A stretch of 64,000 nt of DNA from Erysipelotrichaceae bacterium (GTDB lineage Bacteria > Bacillota_I > Bacilli_A > Erysipelotrichales > Erysipelotrichaceae), in NCBI GenBank assembly GCA_017419165.1, contig JAFOLW010000029.1, positions 29,271-93,270 of the forward strand, given 5' to 3'. A program made the position numbers and the translations under genes. The notes below the pieces were generated by a model. The model did not search any database. It was not told the origin of the DNA and saw only the letters and a program-made list of their open reading frames with translations. This document shows positions 52,475 to 61,673 of this stretch, piece by piece. Position 1 is the first letter of the stretch. Each line of letters starts with the position of its first letter.

Positions 52475-53860
52475 ATGGAAAACGAGAAGAACAAACTGAA
52501 ACTGAAGCATAAGATCGGCTACGGTCTGGGCGATGCGGGAGGCGTCATGACTTTCGCTTTGATGAGCAGTACTTTTTCCATGTACTGCACGGATGCCCTG
52601 GGGATCTCGCCGGGCACGATCGCCATCCTGCTGCTGATCTGGAACATCTGGGATTTCATCAACGATCCGCTGATGGGTGCCTACATCGACCGCGCCTACG
52701 CGAGAAACAGCGATCCCAAAGGCAAGTTCCGTCCCTGGATCCTGAAGTCGGCACCGCTGCTCTGCGTGAGTTTCATCGCCTTATGGTCGGTCCCGAGCCT
52801 GTTTGAAGGACTGGCGAGACTGTGCCTGCTGTTCGGTCTGAAGATCATTTACGAAGGCTCCTATACCATGTTCAATATCCCGATGGGCTCTCTGCTGTCG
52901 GCGATGGCCGACAACGATGAAGATAGGGCGGCGCTTTCTTCGGCAAGAGGCGTGGGTTCGGCCGGAGCGACGCTGATCTCGCTGTTCATCATGCCGCTGT
53001 TTCTGAAAAAATACGGTGAAAGCAACGCGGTCGGTTATGCGATCGGTGCCGCGGTCTGCGCTTTCATCGGTCTTGCCATGTGCATGGCTCACTACTTCAT
53101 GACCGAAGAGAGGATCGATACCGGTACCGGATCGAAGGGAAGCGACAACATCAGACTGACCGATATCCTGGAAGTCGTCAAAGTCAACCGTCCTTTCGTT
53201 GCCTTATGTGTCCACGGCTTGTTCATCTGCATGATGCAGTATGTCGGAAACACTTTGAACAACTACATGTATGCGGATGTCCTGGGAGATATCTCGATCG
53301 CCGCTTACGGCACATTGCTCAGTGCACCGGCGATGATCATCATCTTCATCACAGGCCCGATGATCGCCAAAAGGATCGGTCTGGAGAGACTGATCCGCTA
53401 TGGCTTACTGATCAGCTGCATCTTGTATGTGGCATTATACGGGGCACTGATGTTGTTTAACGTGAACCCGTGGGTCTACGCCGTCTGCAGCAATACGGCG
53501 ATGGGCTTTGCCTTCATCTCCATCTATATGCAATGGGGTCTGGTCGGTGAGGCGATCGACTACAACGAGATGATCACCGGCAAGCGGACGGAAGGTTCGA
53601 TCTACGGCACTTTCAATCTCAGCCGCCGGGTCGGTCAGACGATCGGCAATTCCGCAGCGATGTTGCTGCTGGGGCTGGTGGGATACAACGGCGCTCTGGC
53701 TGCCCAGTCGGCAGCGACGGTCAGCGGCATCAAGACCTTGTGCGTCTTATTGCCGGGCATCCTGGTCCTGGGATCCTGGGCTTCGTTCAAGTTCCTGTGG
53801 AACATGGATGAAGAGATGCGCGCCAAAGTCGATGCCTACAAAGCCTCCAGGAAGGGATAG
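52475..53860 (+). CDS. GPH-family sugar:cation symporter
   Basis: A 461-residue transporter with about twelve helices (MFS superfamily, GPH type). LKHKIGYGLGDAGGVMTFAL, WNIWDFINDPLMGAYIDRAY and GKFRPWILKSAPL are the family signature. The ATG at 52475 is preferred with GGGGGTG upstream. It follows the esterase and GH31 genes and should import the oligosaccharide they process. Confidence 0.92.
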   Translation: MENEKNKLKLKHKIGYGLGDAGGVMTFALMSSTFSMYCTDALGISPGTIAILLLIWNIWDFINDPLMGAYIDRAYARNSDPKGKFRPWILKSAPLLCVSFIALWSVPSLFEGLARLCLLFGLKIIYEGSYTMFNIPMGSLLSAMADNDEDRAALSSARGVGSAGATLISLFIMPLFLKKYGESNAVGYAIGAAVCAFIGLAMCMAHYFMTEERIDTGTGSKGSDNIRLTDILEVVKVNRPFVALCVHGLFICMMQYVGNTLNNYMYADVLGDISIAAYGTLLSAPAMIIIFITGPMIAKRIGLERLIRYGLLISCILYVALYGALMLFNVNPWVYAVCSNTAMGFAFISIYMQWGLVGEAIDYNEMITGKRTEGSIYGTFNLSRRVGQTIGNSAAMLLLGLVGYNGALAAQSAATVSGIKTLCVLLPGILVLGSWASFKFLWNMDEEMRAKVDAYKASRKG

Positions 53861-53922
53861 GGTGCTGGAAGGTTTTTTGTAAGGATGAAATGGTATCATC
53901 GTTTCGGAAAGCGAGGAACGAT

Positions 53923-54282
53923 TTGATACTGGAACATATCCGCGACAGGAAACTCAAACAGTTATATCAGGCACTGACCCGCTCGGATTTCAGCGGCAAC
54001 TATGAAGACGACTATGTACTGTCGGTCTTGTATGCGATGCGCTGCATCGACGTCTGCCAGAGTCAGCAGACCGTCTGCCGGGAAAAGGACTATGTCGATC
54101 TGGCCAAGGAGATCATCCGCATCAGCGATGTGAGCGAAGAGAACGACTTCGGGGAGATCTCCATCATGAGCTGGACCCGGGCTTTGTTCGACTATATGAG
54201 GCAGAATGAGAAAGCCTATAAGGATATTCACCGCATGAATTCCTACGATCTGGTCAAAGGCGTCTATGAATTCGTAGGTTGA
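53923..54282 (+). CDS. Hypothetical protein
   Basis: A soluble helical protein of about 119 residues, unknown family (QLYQALTRSDFSGNYEDDYV, ISIMSWTRALFDYMRQNEKA). The TTG at 53923 is preferred with GCGAGGAACG upstream. The ATG at 53890 overlaps a TATCAT -10 box, so it is likely upstream of the transcript. Confidence 0.7.
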   Translation: MILEHIRDRKLKQLYQALTRSDFSGNYEDDYVLSVLYAMRCIDVCQSQQTVCREKDYVDLAKEIIRISDVSEENDFGEISIMSWTRALFDYMRQNEKAYKDIHRMNSYDLVKGVYEFVG

Positions 54283-54292
54283 GGAAGAAGTC

Positions 54293-54454
54293 TTGACCAC
54301 ACTTGTTTTTGCGGGATTGACCGCACTTGCGTTTTTCATCGTTCTTCCTGTATCATTAGCTGTAGTCTTTACAAAGGGTCCGAAAAAGGACCGGACGGGA
54401 GACGGAAAAGCACAGGGAGACAGACGGTATGAGCGAACGAAAGATCGAATTTGA
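54293..54454 (+). CDS. Possible small membrane protein
   Basis: A 53-codon frame from TTG, with GAGGAAGAAG six bases before. The first 25 residues are hydrophobic (AGLTALAFFIVLPVSLAVVF) and the rest basic, like a one-helix membrane protein. It overlaps the next gene by 26 bases. A promoter-like TTGCGT-N18-TATCAT lies inside, so the frame could be chance. Confidence 0.4.
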   Translation: MTTLVFAGLTALAFFIVLPVSLAVVFTKGPKKDRTGDGKAQGDRRYERTKDRI

Positions 54455-54704
54455 CGAGAATCAGACGGCATTCATCAAGGAATGGTATCCGGATGTGGAT
54501 TGCGATCACCTGCTGTTGCCGGCGATGGGCCTTTCCAGCGTGACATCTCTGGATCTGCTGGATTCCACCCTGAAATACGACATCGGTCATCAGAACCTCG
54601 ACCGCTTCCCCAATCCGCTGGTCGCGCTCAACATGATGATCGACATCAAGCGGAAGATCGACGCCTATAAGAACGAATTCGATTTCTCCGCATTGCTGCA
54701 GTAA
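54429..54704 (+). CDS. Hypothetical protein
   Basis: A 91-residue protein, acidic and helical (DENQTAFIKEWYPDVDCDHL, LNMMIDIKRKIDAYKNEFDF). The family is unknown. CAGGGAGACAG lies upstream of the ATG and a strong terminator follows. Confidence 0.75.
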   Translation: MSERKIEFDENQTAFIKEWYPDVDCDHLLLPAMGLSSVTSLDLLDSTLKYDIGHQNLDRFPNPLVALNMMIDIKRKIDAYKNEFDFSALLQ

Positions 54705-54706
54705 GA

Positions 54707-54736
54707 CAAGCTCCCTTGAGGGAGCTTTTGTTTTGG
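54707..54736 (+). terminator. Rho-independent terminator
   Basis: AAGCTCCC and GGGAGCTT pair around TTGA, followed by TTGTTTTG. Confidence 0.85.
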
Positions 54737-54764
54737 ATGTTATAATGGATGCAGGAGAACTGCC

Positions 54765-55439
54765 ATGAATAAAATCTATCTGCTCATCGCCCTGGGGTGC
54801 ATCCTTCAGGGACTCTTCATCAAGAGTGAACACGAGAATAAGCGTATTTCCGCCGTCATTCTGAAAGGCCTGGCGGCTTTCGTATTCGTGACGATCGGCT
54901 TCATCGCCTATCGAAGAGTCAACAACGCCTTCAACAAGGTCTTCTTCTACGGGCTGGCTTTCGGTATGATCGGTGACATCCTGCTGAACCTGCGCTATAT
55001 CTTTGAAAAACAGAGCCAGAAGATCTTCTTAGCCGGTATCCTGGCTTTCCTGATCGGTCATATCCTGTATCTGGCCGGACTCCTGCCTCAGGCCAGAGGC
55101 GCTTTCTTATGGCCGTGCATCCTGCTGGGAGCTCTGGCTGCCGGTCTTCTGCTGGCATATATTTTCAAGACGATGGAGGTCAAAAAGGCATTCAAGATCT
55201 TCGGTGTCTTTTATCTGGGGGCGGTCTTCATCATGACGGCCATCGCCATCGGCATCGCTGTCGTTTATCCGAGCCGCCGTTCGATCTTGTATTGCATCGG
55301 CGCCATCCTGTTCACGGCATCCGATGTCATCCTGATCTTCAATACTTTTTCCGGTGTCAGCCGTTTTTCCCGGCGTGTCGTCAACCTGTCCATGTATTAT
55401 ATCGGCCAGATCCTGATCGCCGTTTCTCTGTTTTTCTGA
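54765..55439 (+). CDS. YhhN family membrane protein
   Basis: A 224-residue protein with about eight helices (KGLAAFVFVTIGFIAYRRVN, FYGLAFGMIGDILLNLRYIF, LFTASDVILIFNTFSGV). The GMIGDILL and ASDVILI segments are the YhhN (TMEM86/lysoplasmalogenase) signature. TATAAT and AGGAG precede the ATG. The ComB-like gene starts one base after its stop. Confidence 0.9.
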   Translation: MNKIYLLIALGCILQGLFIKSEHENKRISAVILKGLAAFVFVTIGFIAYRRVNNAFNKVFFYGLAFGMIGDILLNLRYIFEKQSQKIFLAGILAFLIGHILYLAGLLPQARGAFLWPCILLGALAAGLLLAYIFKTMEVKKAFKIFGVFYLGAVFIMTAIAIGIAVVYPSRRSILYCIGAILFTASDVILIFNTFSGVSRFSRRVVNLSMYYIGQILIAVSLFF

Positions 55440-55440
55440 G

Positions 55441-56139
55441 ATGGATGTCCGGGTCTTTGAGCTGATCCAAGGAGCTCGGGAAGCGCAGGGCCTCACGGTC
55501 ATCATCGATGTCTTCCGCGCCTTTTCCCTGGAAGCGTATCTTTTTGACCGGGGGGCGGAATCTATCTTTCCGGTCGCAGACCTTGACATCGCCTATGCGA
55601 TGAGAAAGAAGGATCCGCAGCTGCTTCTGATCGGTGAGCGGGGCGGGAAGATGTGCGAAGGTTTCGACTTCGGCAACTCGCCAAGCGCGGTCAAAGGTCT
55701 CGATCTGCAAGGAAGAAGGATCGTCCACACGACTTCCGCCGGGACGCAGGGCATCGAAAATGCGGTCCGTGCGCAAGAGATTCTGACCGGCAGTTTCGTC
55801 AATGCCAAAGCGACCGCCGACTATATCCTGAAGAAGGATCCGCAGACCGTTTCCCTGGTCTGCATGGGCAATGCCGGAACAAGCAACGCCGAAGAGGACT
55901 TGCTTTGTGCGGAGTATATCAGGACCTTGTTGAAGGGGGAAAGCGATCCTTGGATCGATGAGAAGCTTCTGGCTTTGAAAGATACGGCCGGAAAGAAGTT
56001 CTTCGACCATAGACAAAGCGAGGTCTTTCCGGAAGAAGACTTTTGGATGTGCATAAAACGCGATCTGTTTGACTTTGCCATTCTTTCCCGGAAAGAAGAC
56101 GGGGTCCGGGTCAACCGCAGGCTGCAGAAAGGAAAATAA
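55441..56139 (+). CDS. 2-phosphosulfolactate phosphatase family protein (ComB-like)
   Basis: A 232-residue ComB-fold protein. GLTVIIDVFRAFSLEA, GERGGKMCEGFDFGNSPS, RIVHTTSAGTQGIENA and SLVCMGNAGTSNAEEDLLC are characteristic. The founding member dephosphorylates phosphosulfolactate for coenzyme M, which Firmicutes do not make, so the local substrate is unknown. Confidence 0.9.
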   Translation: MDVRVFELIQGAREAQGLTVIIDVFRAFSLEAYLFDRGAESIFPVADLDIAYAMRKKDPQLLLIGERGGKMCEGFDFGNSPSAVKGLDLQGRRIVHTTSAGTQGIENAVRAQEILTGSFVNAKATADYILKKDPQTVSLVCMGNAGTSNAEEDLLCAEYIRTLLKGESDPWIDEKLLALKDTAGKKFFDHRQSEVFPEEDFWMCIKRDLFDFAILSRKEDGVRVNRRLQKGK

Positions 56140-56141
56140 AC

Positions 56142-56363
56142 ATGTTTTTTATCGGGAAGAAAAAGAGCGAAGTGAAGAGATATGACGAGAAGATACGCCG
56201 GCCGGCCATCCGTTCCAGTATCTGTACGGGCGAGAAGGTGGCGGGTTTTGAAAACCTGGAGACGGGAAAGTTCGAGGAGATACAGCTGATCCAAAGCCCG
56301 AAGGACATCGAGGACTTCAAGAAACGCTACGGGATCCAGGGAGACTTGAAAACGATCTATTAG
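56142..56363 (+). CDS. Small hypothetical protein
   Basis: A 73-residue basic protein (MFFIGKKKSEVKRYDEKIRR, SICTGEKVAGFENLETGKFE). It starts three bases after the ComB-like stop with AAAGGA upstream, so it is co-translated. The family is unknown. Confidence 0.7.
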   Translation: MFFIGKKKSEVKRYDEKIRRPAIRSSICTGEKVAGFENLETGKFEEIQLIQSPKDIEDFKKRYGIQGDLKTIY

Positions 56364-56387
56364 AAAAACCGCTGAATGCGGTTTTCG
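56364..56387. terminator. Bidirectional terminator
   Basis: AAAACCGC and GCGGTTTT pair around TGAAT. It separates the plus-strand operon from the convergent CPBP gene. Confidence 0.75.
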
Positions 56388-57287
56388 TTAACTCCAGATG
56401 TCGAGCGGTTCCTGTTTGCGTTTGGAGCCGATCAGGTAGATGATGAGACAGGCGACCGCCAGCAGGATAGTCGAGAAGATTGTCCCTTCGATGCCGAAGG
56501 CGATGTCATAGACAAAGGAATTGCTTGCGGCAGCCGTATCGAGCTGGAAGACCGAATAGGGAACGACGAGGCCGCTGTTGGGGAGTCCCAGCAGGATGGA
56601 CTGCGTGAAGTTCCAGCCGGTGTGGATGCCGAACGCACACCACAGCGAATCGAAGTAATAGACGAACAAGGAAAACATGAGTCCCGAGAAGAAGATGTTG
56701 ACTAAAGACAGCACCGTCACACCGGGATTCAAGGAGTGTAAAAGGGAAAAGACGAGGGAATTCCACAGGATAGCGAGCCACTTGCTCCGGTAGCCTTTCC
56801 GGATGACCTGGTAGAGATAGCAGCGGTCGATGAGTTCTTCCGAAGATGACTGGACGAAGACGGCAAACAACAGGGCCAGGATCTTGAGCGGTTCGACATG
56901 CCATAAGGACAGGTGGATGTCTTTGCGCAAGATCGCCAGAAGGGCACAGGTGAAGTTGAGGCCGAAACCGATCAGCAGGCCGAGAAGAAGATAGCGGATA
57001 TTGTTCCCTTTCGGCTTGGTACCGATGGCTTTGAACAGCGGCCGGCGGTGCTTGACGATGATGAATACCAGGACCGGCAGGATCCAGGCACCGACCGTCA
57101 GGAAATAAGAACGGAAGGTCTGGAAGAAGGGATCGGTCTTATCGGAGATCAAGGTCACCGCATACATGGGAAGTATGCTGAAGAGCGGGCTGAACAGGGT
57201 GAACAAAACAGAAATAAATGTAGCGAGAAGGATCTCGTCATACCAGCGGAAGCGTTCGGTATGGATCTTGTTGAAAAAGTCTTTCAT
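56388..57287 (-). CDS. CPBP family intramembrane metalloprotease
   Basis: A 299-residue membrane protein of the CPBP/Abi type, about seven helices. The motifs are VQSSSEELIDRCYLYQVIRK (EExxxR), LVFSLLHSLNPGVTVLS (FxxxH) and FGIHTGWNFTQSILLG. The ATG at 57287 is preferred with AGAGGCG upstream, because the longer in-frame extension runs into the promoter region. It is a candidate for peptide maturation or immunity, but no bacteriocin gene is adjacent. Confidence 0.87.
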   Translation of the reverse strand: MKDFFNKIHTERFRWYDEILLATFISVLFTLFSPLFSILPMYAVTLISDKTDPFFQTFRSYFLTVGAWILPVLVFIIVKHRRPLFKAIGTKPKGNNIRYLLLGLLIGFGLNFTCALLAILRKDIHLSLWHVEPLKILALLFAVFVQSSSEELIDRCYLYQVIRKGYRSKWLAILWNSLVFSLLHSLNPGVTVLSLVNIFFSGLMFSLFVYYFDSLWCAFGIHTGWNFTQSILLGLPNSGLVVPYSVFQLDTAAASNSFVYDIAFGIEGTIFSTILLAVACLIIYLIGSKRKQEPLDIWS

Positions 57288-57417
57288 TATACGCCTCTTT
57301 CCGTGATTCTTTATCTCATGATATGACATCGCCGGAAAAAAAGATACTGTTTGGAAACGAAACGAAGCAGGTGAGTTCATACGATATAATAAACTGAGAC
57401 AGGGAAGGGAAAACGCT

Positions 57418-58182
57418 ATGAAAAGTGAAAAGATCGTTTTGAATGAAGAACGCAATGTGAGCCTGGATGCCTATATACAGCCTTTGGGCGGCGGACTGAA
57501 GTTTCAAAAGCGTCCGGCGGTCCTGGTGATCCCGGGCGGTGCCTACAATCATCTTTCGGAACGGGAGGCCGATCCGATCGCTTTGTTTTATGCGGCCAAC
57601 GGCTATCAGGCATTCATCCTGCGCTATACGCTGAACGATAAAGCGGGATGGCCTTATCCTCTGCAGGATTATGATGAAGCGATGGAAATGATCGTAAGAC
57701 GGAGCGAAGAGTGGCACATCGACGCGGACCGCATCGCCGTCATCGGCTTTTCCGCCGGCGGTCATCTGGCAGCCTGCGGGATGACACTGGGCAAGATCAG
57801 ACCGAAGGCGGCGATCCTGGTCTATCCGGCTTTGTTGAAGCCAATCGTCGACCTCTGCCAGGAAGGGATGCCTTATCCGCTGGAACACATCGGGGAAGAC
57901 AACTGTCCGTGTTTCATCGTCTCGGCGCGCAACGACCCGACGGTCAATGTAAAAAACACGATGGAACTGATGCGGGTACTGGAGGAAAAGGGGATCGGCT
58001 TCGAGTCTCACGTCTATGCCTACGGCGGACACGGATTCGGCGGAGCCTATGCCTTCACCGACCGGTATAAGATGTCGAAAAGGAACCACGACTGGATGGA
58101 AGAATCGCTGGAGTGGCTCGATGAGATGCTGGACAAGCTCACGGCGGAGGGATTTATCGAGATGGATGTCGAAAGAGGGTGA
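57418..58182 (+). CDS. Alpha/beta hydrolase (BD-FAE-like)
   Basis: A 254-residue cytoplasmic esterase. AVLVIPGGAYNHLSEREADP is the oxyanion region, IAVIGFSAGGHLAACGMTLG the nucleophile, SARNDPTVNVKNT the acid and YGGHGFGGAYAF the His. It belongs to the BD-FAE/acetylxylan esterase-like hydrolases. The ATG has GGGAAGGGAAAACGCT upstream. Confidence 0.9.
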   Translation: MKSEKIVLNEERNVSLDAYIQPLGGGLKFQKRPAVLVIPGGAYNHLSEREADPIALFYAANGYQAFILRYTLNDKAGWPYPLQDYDEAMEMIVRRSEEWHIDADRIAVIGFSAGGHLAACGMTLGKIRPKAAILVYPALLKPIVDLCQEGMPYPLEHIGEDNCPCFIVSARNDPTVNVKNTMELMRVLEEKGIGFESHVYAYGGHGFGGAYAFTDRYKMSKRNHDWMEESLEWLDEMLDKLTAEGFIEMDVERG

Positions 58183-58197
58183 ATCCCTCTTTTTTTG
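58172..58197 (+). terminator. Rho-independent terminator
   Basis: AGAGGG and CCCTCT pair around TGAAT, followed by TTTTTTT. The stem begins inside the last codons of the hydrolase. Confidence 0.88.
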
Positions 58198-58213
58198 CTG
58201 CATGAAAGGCATT

Positions 58214-58233
58214 TAAAAACTGCCTTGCGGCAG
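58214..58233 (-). terminator. Rho-independent terminator of the MFS-VOC operon
   Basis: On the minus strand CTGCC and GGCAG pair around GCAA, followed by TTTTTAAA. Confidence 0.75.
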
Positions 58234-58238
58234 TCAGA

Positions 58239-58607
58239 TCACAGGATCTTCTGAAATTCGACGAGGTAGCGGTCCGGATCGAAGATGAAAAAGGAATAGA
58301 CCGGAAATTCGGGATGTTTCGCCGGTGCTTTATATACTTCGACGCGGTCTTTGAGCTCTTCGTATTTTTGAAGCACTTCTTCGTTGTCCTTCAGATTCAA
58401 AGACAGGCAGACACCGTGTTCCCCGGATAAGGGCGGACGGCGGTCACCGTATTCACAGAAACCGAAATAGCCGTAGCCGGTATCGAAGATATAGAGCTTA
58501 TCGGACTGTTTCTGATGGACGGGAAGTTTCAGGATCTCGTGATAGAAATGAAAGGTCTTGCGGATATCATTGACCGGCAAGAAGACGATCGAACTTTGAA
58601 TGGACAT
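58239..58607 (-). CDS. VOC (glyoxalase/dioxygenase-fold) family protein
   Basis: A 122-residue protein with two beta-alpha-beta repeats (SIVFLPVNDIRKTFHFYHEI, YSFFIFDPDRYLVEFQKIL). No complete metal set is obvious, so the function cannot be named. The ATG at 58607 has AGGAGGATCT upstream; it overlaps nothing and follows the MFS gene by 10 bases. Confidence 0.87.
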   Translation of the reverse strand: MSIQSSIVFLPVNDIRKTFHFYHEILKLPVHQKQSDKLYIFDTGYGYFGFCEYGDRRPPLSGEHGVCLSLNLKDNEEVLQKYEELKDRVEVYKAPAKHPEFPVYSFFIFDPDRYLVEFQKIL

Positions 58608-58617
58608 AGATCCTCCT

Positions 58618-59769
58618 TTAGTGAGTCTTTCTGACCAACCGCTCATGGCCGAGGACCATAAGCAGCAGGATGACGATCAGATAGACGGGAAACAATGAGA
58701 CATCGAAGAGACGGACCAGGAGACCGAAGAAGGGCGGCATGAGGGTATTTCCGACATAGGCGGAAGCCATCTGGACACCGATGATCGACTGGGACGGGCT
58801 GCCCGCAAAGCGGGACGGCGTGGAGTGGATCAGCGAGGGATAGACCGGAGCGCAGCCCAGACCGATGATCACGAGGCCTGCCAGACATAAAGCATCGGAA
58901 AAGTTCTGTATGAGCAGGATGCTTCCCAGGGTGATGATCATCAGACCGAGCCGGACCATCTGCGTATCGTTGAGTTTCAAGGTGATGAAGCCGCTGAGCG
59001 CTCTGCCTGCGGTGATGCCGATATAAAACAGGGAGGCAAAGCGTGCCGCTGTCGGTGCATCGATGCCTTTGACGTTGACGAGCCAGGAAGAAGCCCATAG
59101 GCCGGAGGTCTGTTCCATGGCGCAGTAGCAGAAGAAGGTGATCATCATCTCTTTGACACCGGGTATGAGAAGGACTTCCTTCAGGGAGAGGGATCTTCCT
59201 TTCTTTTCTTCTTCGCTGTTTCGCGTGTTTTTCCATAAGGACAGGGTGGCAAACAAGACCAGGGTCAAAGTCAATTGCAGAAGAGAGACACGGCGGTAGC
59301 CGGCATGCCAGTTGCTGCCGTTGTTCAAGGCAGCCGCCATGATGAAGGGGCCGGTCATCGCACCGACGCCCCACATGCAGTGCAGCCACGACATATGTCT
59401 GGAGGCATAGTGGACGGCGACATAATTGTTCAGCGCCGCATCGATTGCCCCGGCACCCAGGCCGTAAGGAACGGCCATGAGACATAAGGACGCAAAGGAT
59501 CCCGACAGGGAAAAGCCGAATAAAGCCAGCGCCGTCGTCAGTGTGGAGACCGCCGTGACTTTGGCCGTGCCGAAGCGGCGGATGAGCCTGTCGGAATTCA
59601 GAGAAGAGATGACGGTCCCGACCGAGATGATCATAAAGATGATGCCCGAAGCAGAGATGGGGACTTGGATCTGTTGATGCATGACCGGCCAGGCGGATCC
59701 CAAAAGGGAGTCGGGCAGGCCGAGCGAAATGAAAGCCAGGTAGATGATGATCAGCAAGCTATCCGTCAT
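58618..59769 (-). CDS. MFS transporter, FucP-like
   Basis: A 383-residue transporter with about twelve helices. SLGLPDSLLGSAWPVMHQQI at the N-terminus and AIDAALNNYVAVHYASRHM, WLHCMWGVGAMTGPFIMAAA are typical of FucP/sugar-type MFS proteins. It is followed by the VOC gene. The divergent neighbour is a metallophosphoesterase. Confidence 0.9.
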   Translation of the reverse strand: MTDSLLIIIYLAFISLGLPDSLLGSAWPVMHQQIQVPISASGIIFMIISVGTVISSLNSDRLIRRFGTAKVTAVSTLTTALALFGFSLSGSFASLCLMAVPYGLGAGAIDAALNNYVAVHYASRHMSWLHCMWGVGAMTGPFIMAAALNNGSNWHAGYRRVSLLQLTLTLVLFATLSLWKNTRNSEEEKKGRSLSLKEVLLIPGVKEMMITFFCYCAMEQTSGLWASSWLVNVKGIDAPTAARFASLFYIGITAGRALSGFITLKLNDTQMVRLGLMIITLGSILLIQNFSDALCLAGLVIIGLGCAPVYPSLIHSTPSRFAGSPSQSIIGVQMASAYVGNTLMPPFFGLLVRLFDVSLFPVYLIVILLLMVLGHERLVRKTH

Positions 59770-59848
59770 AATAAGATCCTCTTTACTTAATGGAGTATAT
59801 CATGTTCGGACGCTGTTTTGTCGGAGGCTCTGCTAGAATGTAGGTGAT

Positions 59849-60592
59849 ATGTCATTATATGCGATCGGTGATCTGCACCTGCATTTCGGATCACAGCTCA
59901 AGGCGAAGATGCAGCTGTCCGATCCGGCCTGGGTGGGTCACGAGGAACGGTTCATGGACAACTGCCGGCGGCTTCTGGAAGAAGACGATGTTTTGGTGCT
60001 GGTCGGCGATCATTCCTGGGGAAGAGACCTTGAAGAATGCGAAAAGGATTTCGACTACATCAGGTCTTTGCCGGGCAGGAAGATCCTGACGCGGGGCAAT
60101 CACGACATGTTCTGGGATGCCAAGAAGACGGCGAAGCTCAATGAGCGGTTCAAGGGCGAACTGACGTTTTTGCAGGACGGTTATGAAGACTATAAGGGCA
60201 CGGCTCTGATCGCTTCCAAAGGCTTCTGCTTCGAGGGACCGTTTTATCTGGACAGGAAGGGGAATGTCGTCGGTTACGATGAGAAAGACAAGGCACATGC
60301 CGACAAGCTGGTGAAGCGGGAAGAGGAGCGGCTCATCGCAAATTTCGAACAGGCGAAAGCCGACGGCTATGAGCGTTTCATCCTGTTCCTGCATTATCCG
60401 CCGACCAACGTCCTTGAGAAGGATTCCGCTTTCACGAGGCTGGCTTCACGATACAATGTCTCGCAAGTCATCTATGCCCACTGCCACGGCAAGAGACGTT
60501 TCCATGATTCGATCGAAGGCAAGTATCGGGGCCGGGAGTATTCGCTGGTCTCCGGGGACTATCTCGACTGGATCCCGAAGAAGATCATGTAA
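59849..60592 (+). CDS. Metallophosphoesterase
   Basis: A 247-residue calcineurin-like phosphoesterase. The metal ligands are YAIGDLHLHFG, VLVGDHSWGRD, LTRGNHDMFWDA, LFLHYPPTNV and IYAHCHGKRRF. The family cleaves phosphodiesters. A TAGAAT box lies nine bases before the ATG. Confidence 0.92.
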   Translation: MSLYAIGDLHLHFGSQLKAKMQLSDPAWVGHEERFMDNCRRLLEEDDVLVLVGDHSWGRDLEECEKDFDYIRSLPGRKILTRGNHDMFWDAKKTAKLNERFKGELTFLQDGYEDYKGTALIASKGFCFEGPFYLDRKGNVVGYDEKDKAHADKLVKREEERLIANFEQAKADGYERFILFLHYPPTNVLEKDSAFTRLASRYNVSQVIYAHCHGKRRFHDSIEGKYRGREYSLVSGDYLDWIPKKIM

Positions 60593-60664
60593 AAAACTCT
60601 GAAGTATTTCGTTTCCAAGAGAAGTTTCTATAGGACATATAAGGGATATAATAAATGGGAAGTG

Positions 60665-60694
60665 CACCTGCATCATGCGGCACTGACAGGTGAA
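60665..60694 (+). promoter_or_regulatory. Leader hairpin of the YitT gene
   Basis: CACCTG (60665-60670) and CAGGTG (60689-60694) pair across 18 bases. The CAGGTG includes the ribosome site for the next ATG, so folding could lower translation. TATAAT stands about 50 bases before the ATG. Confidence 0.35.
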
Positions 60695-60699
60695 AGCAT

Positions 60700-61551
60700 A
60701 TGAACAGAACATTACGTCAGTATTTCGATCTGGTCTTCGGATCCGTCCTTCTGTCGCTGGGGATCAGTCTTTTCGTTACGCCCAATCACATCAACTTCGG
60801 CGGCGTCATCGGCATCTCGCAGATCTTCAGCCATTTCATCAATGTCTTCGGCATCCTGGACCGTGACGTGACCGGCATCGTCAATTTTCTGATCAACGTG
60901 CCTTTATTCGTACTGGCTTATAAGATCATGGATCTGAACTTCTGCATCAAGACCCTGATCTCCATTCTGATCCAGACTGTCGTCTTGTCGCTTTTTCCTG
61001 CTTTGACGGAACCGATCGTCGACGATGTGCTGCTCAACTGCATCTTCGGTGCCCTGGTCTGCGGCATCGGCGTCGGTTACGGGCTGCGCTCTTCCGCCTG
61101 CTGCGGAGGCATCGATATCCCGTGCATGTGTCTGGTCAAGAGACACCCCGACTTCAAGACGGGCGGGATCTCCATCGCCATCAATGCGGTCTTGTTTTCG
61201 ATCTGTCTGTTCCTCTTCGATGTCAAGACGACGATGTATTCGATCGTCTTCGTCTTTGCGATGTATGCGATCGCCGACCGCTTCCATTATCAGAACATCA
61301 ACATCGCCGCTTTGATCTTCACGGACAACAAGGAGATGAAGCAGATCATCATGGACAGAACGGGCAGGGGCGTCACCTTCTGGAACGGCTATGGCGCTTA
61401 TACGGGCAAAGACAAGGACATCTTGTTCTGTGCCTTGAACAAATATGAGATCGCCCAGCTCAAGGCCATCATCCACGAGGCCGATCCCAAGGCTTTCGTC
61501 ACCTTCTTTGAAGGACCGTCCATTTCCGGCGGTTTCGAGAAACGGCTGTGA
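60700..61551 (+). CDS. YitT family membrane protein (DUF2179)
   Basis: A 283-residue protein with five helices (DLVFGSVLLSLGISLFVTPN, VPLFVLAYKIMDLNFCIK, FGALVCGIGVGYGLRSSACC) and a C-terminal DUF2179 domain (TGRGVTFWNGYGAYTGKDKD, CALNKYEIAQLKAIIHEADP). Its transport function is unproven. AGGTGAAAG precedes the ATG. Confidence 0.92.
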   Translation: MNRTLRQYFDLVFGSVLLSLGISLFVTPNHINFGGVIGISQIFSHFINVFGILDRDVTGIVNFLINVPLFVLAYKIMDLNFCIKTLISILIQTVVLSLFPALTEPIVDDVLLNCIFGALVCGIGVGYGLRSSACCGGIDIPCMCLVKRHPDFKTGGISIAINAVLFSICLFLFDVKTTMYSIVFVFAMYAIADRFHYQNINIAALIFTDNKEMKQIIMDRTGRGVTFWNGYGAYTGKDKDILFCALNKYEIAQLKAIIHEADPKAFVTFFEGPSISGGFEKRL

Positions 61552-61571
61552 ACATTTGAAAGAATGAAGAA

Positions 61572-61609
61572 AAGACCTCCCGCATTTGGTTTGGGAGGTC
61601 TTGTTTTTG
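61572..61609 (+). terminator. Rho-independent terminator of the YitT gene
   Basis: AAGACCTCCC and GGGAGGTCTT pair with an 11-base loop, followed by TGTTTTTG. Confidence 0.9.
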
Positions 61610-61673
61610 TATCTACAAAAAACCACTGGCTAGGCCAGTGGTCAGATCAAGCTTTTAGCGGAGTGATCATGAT

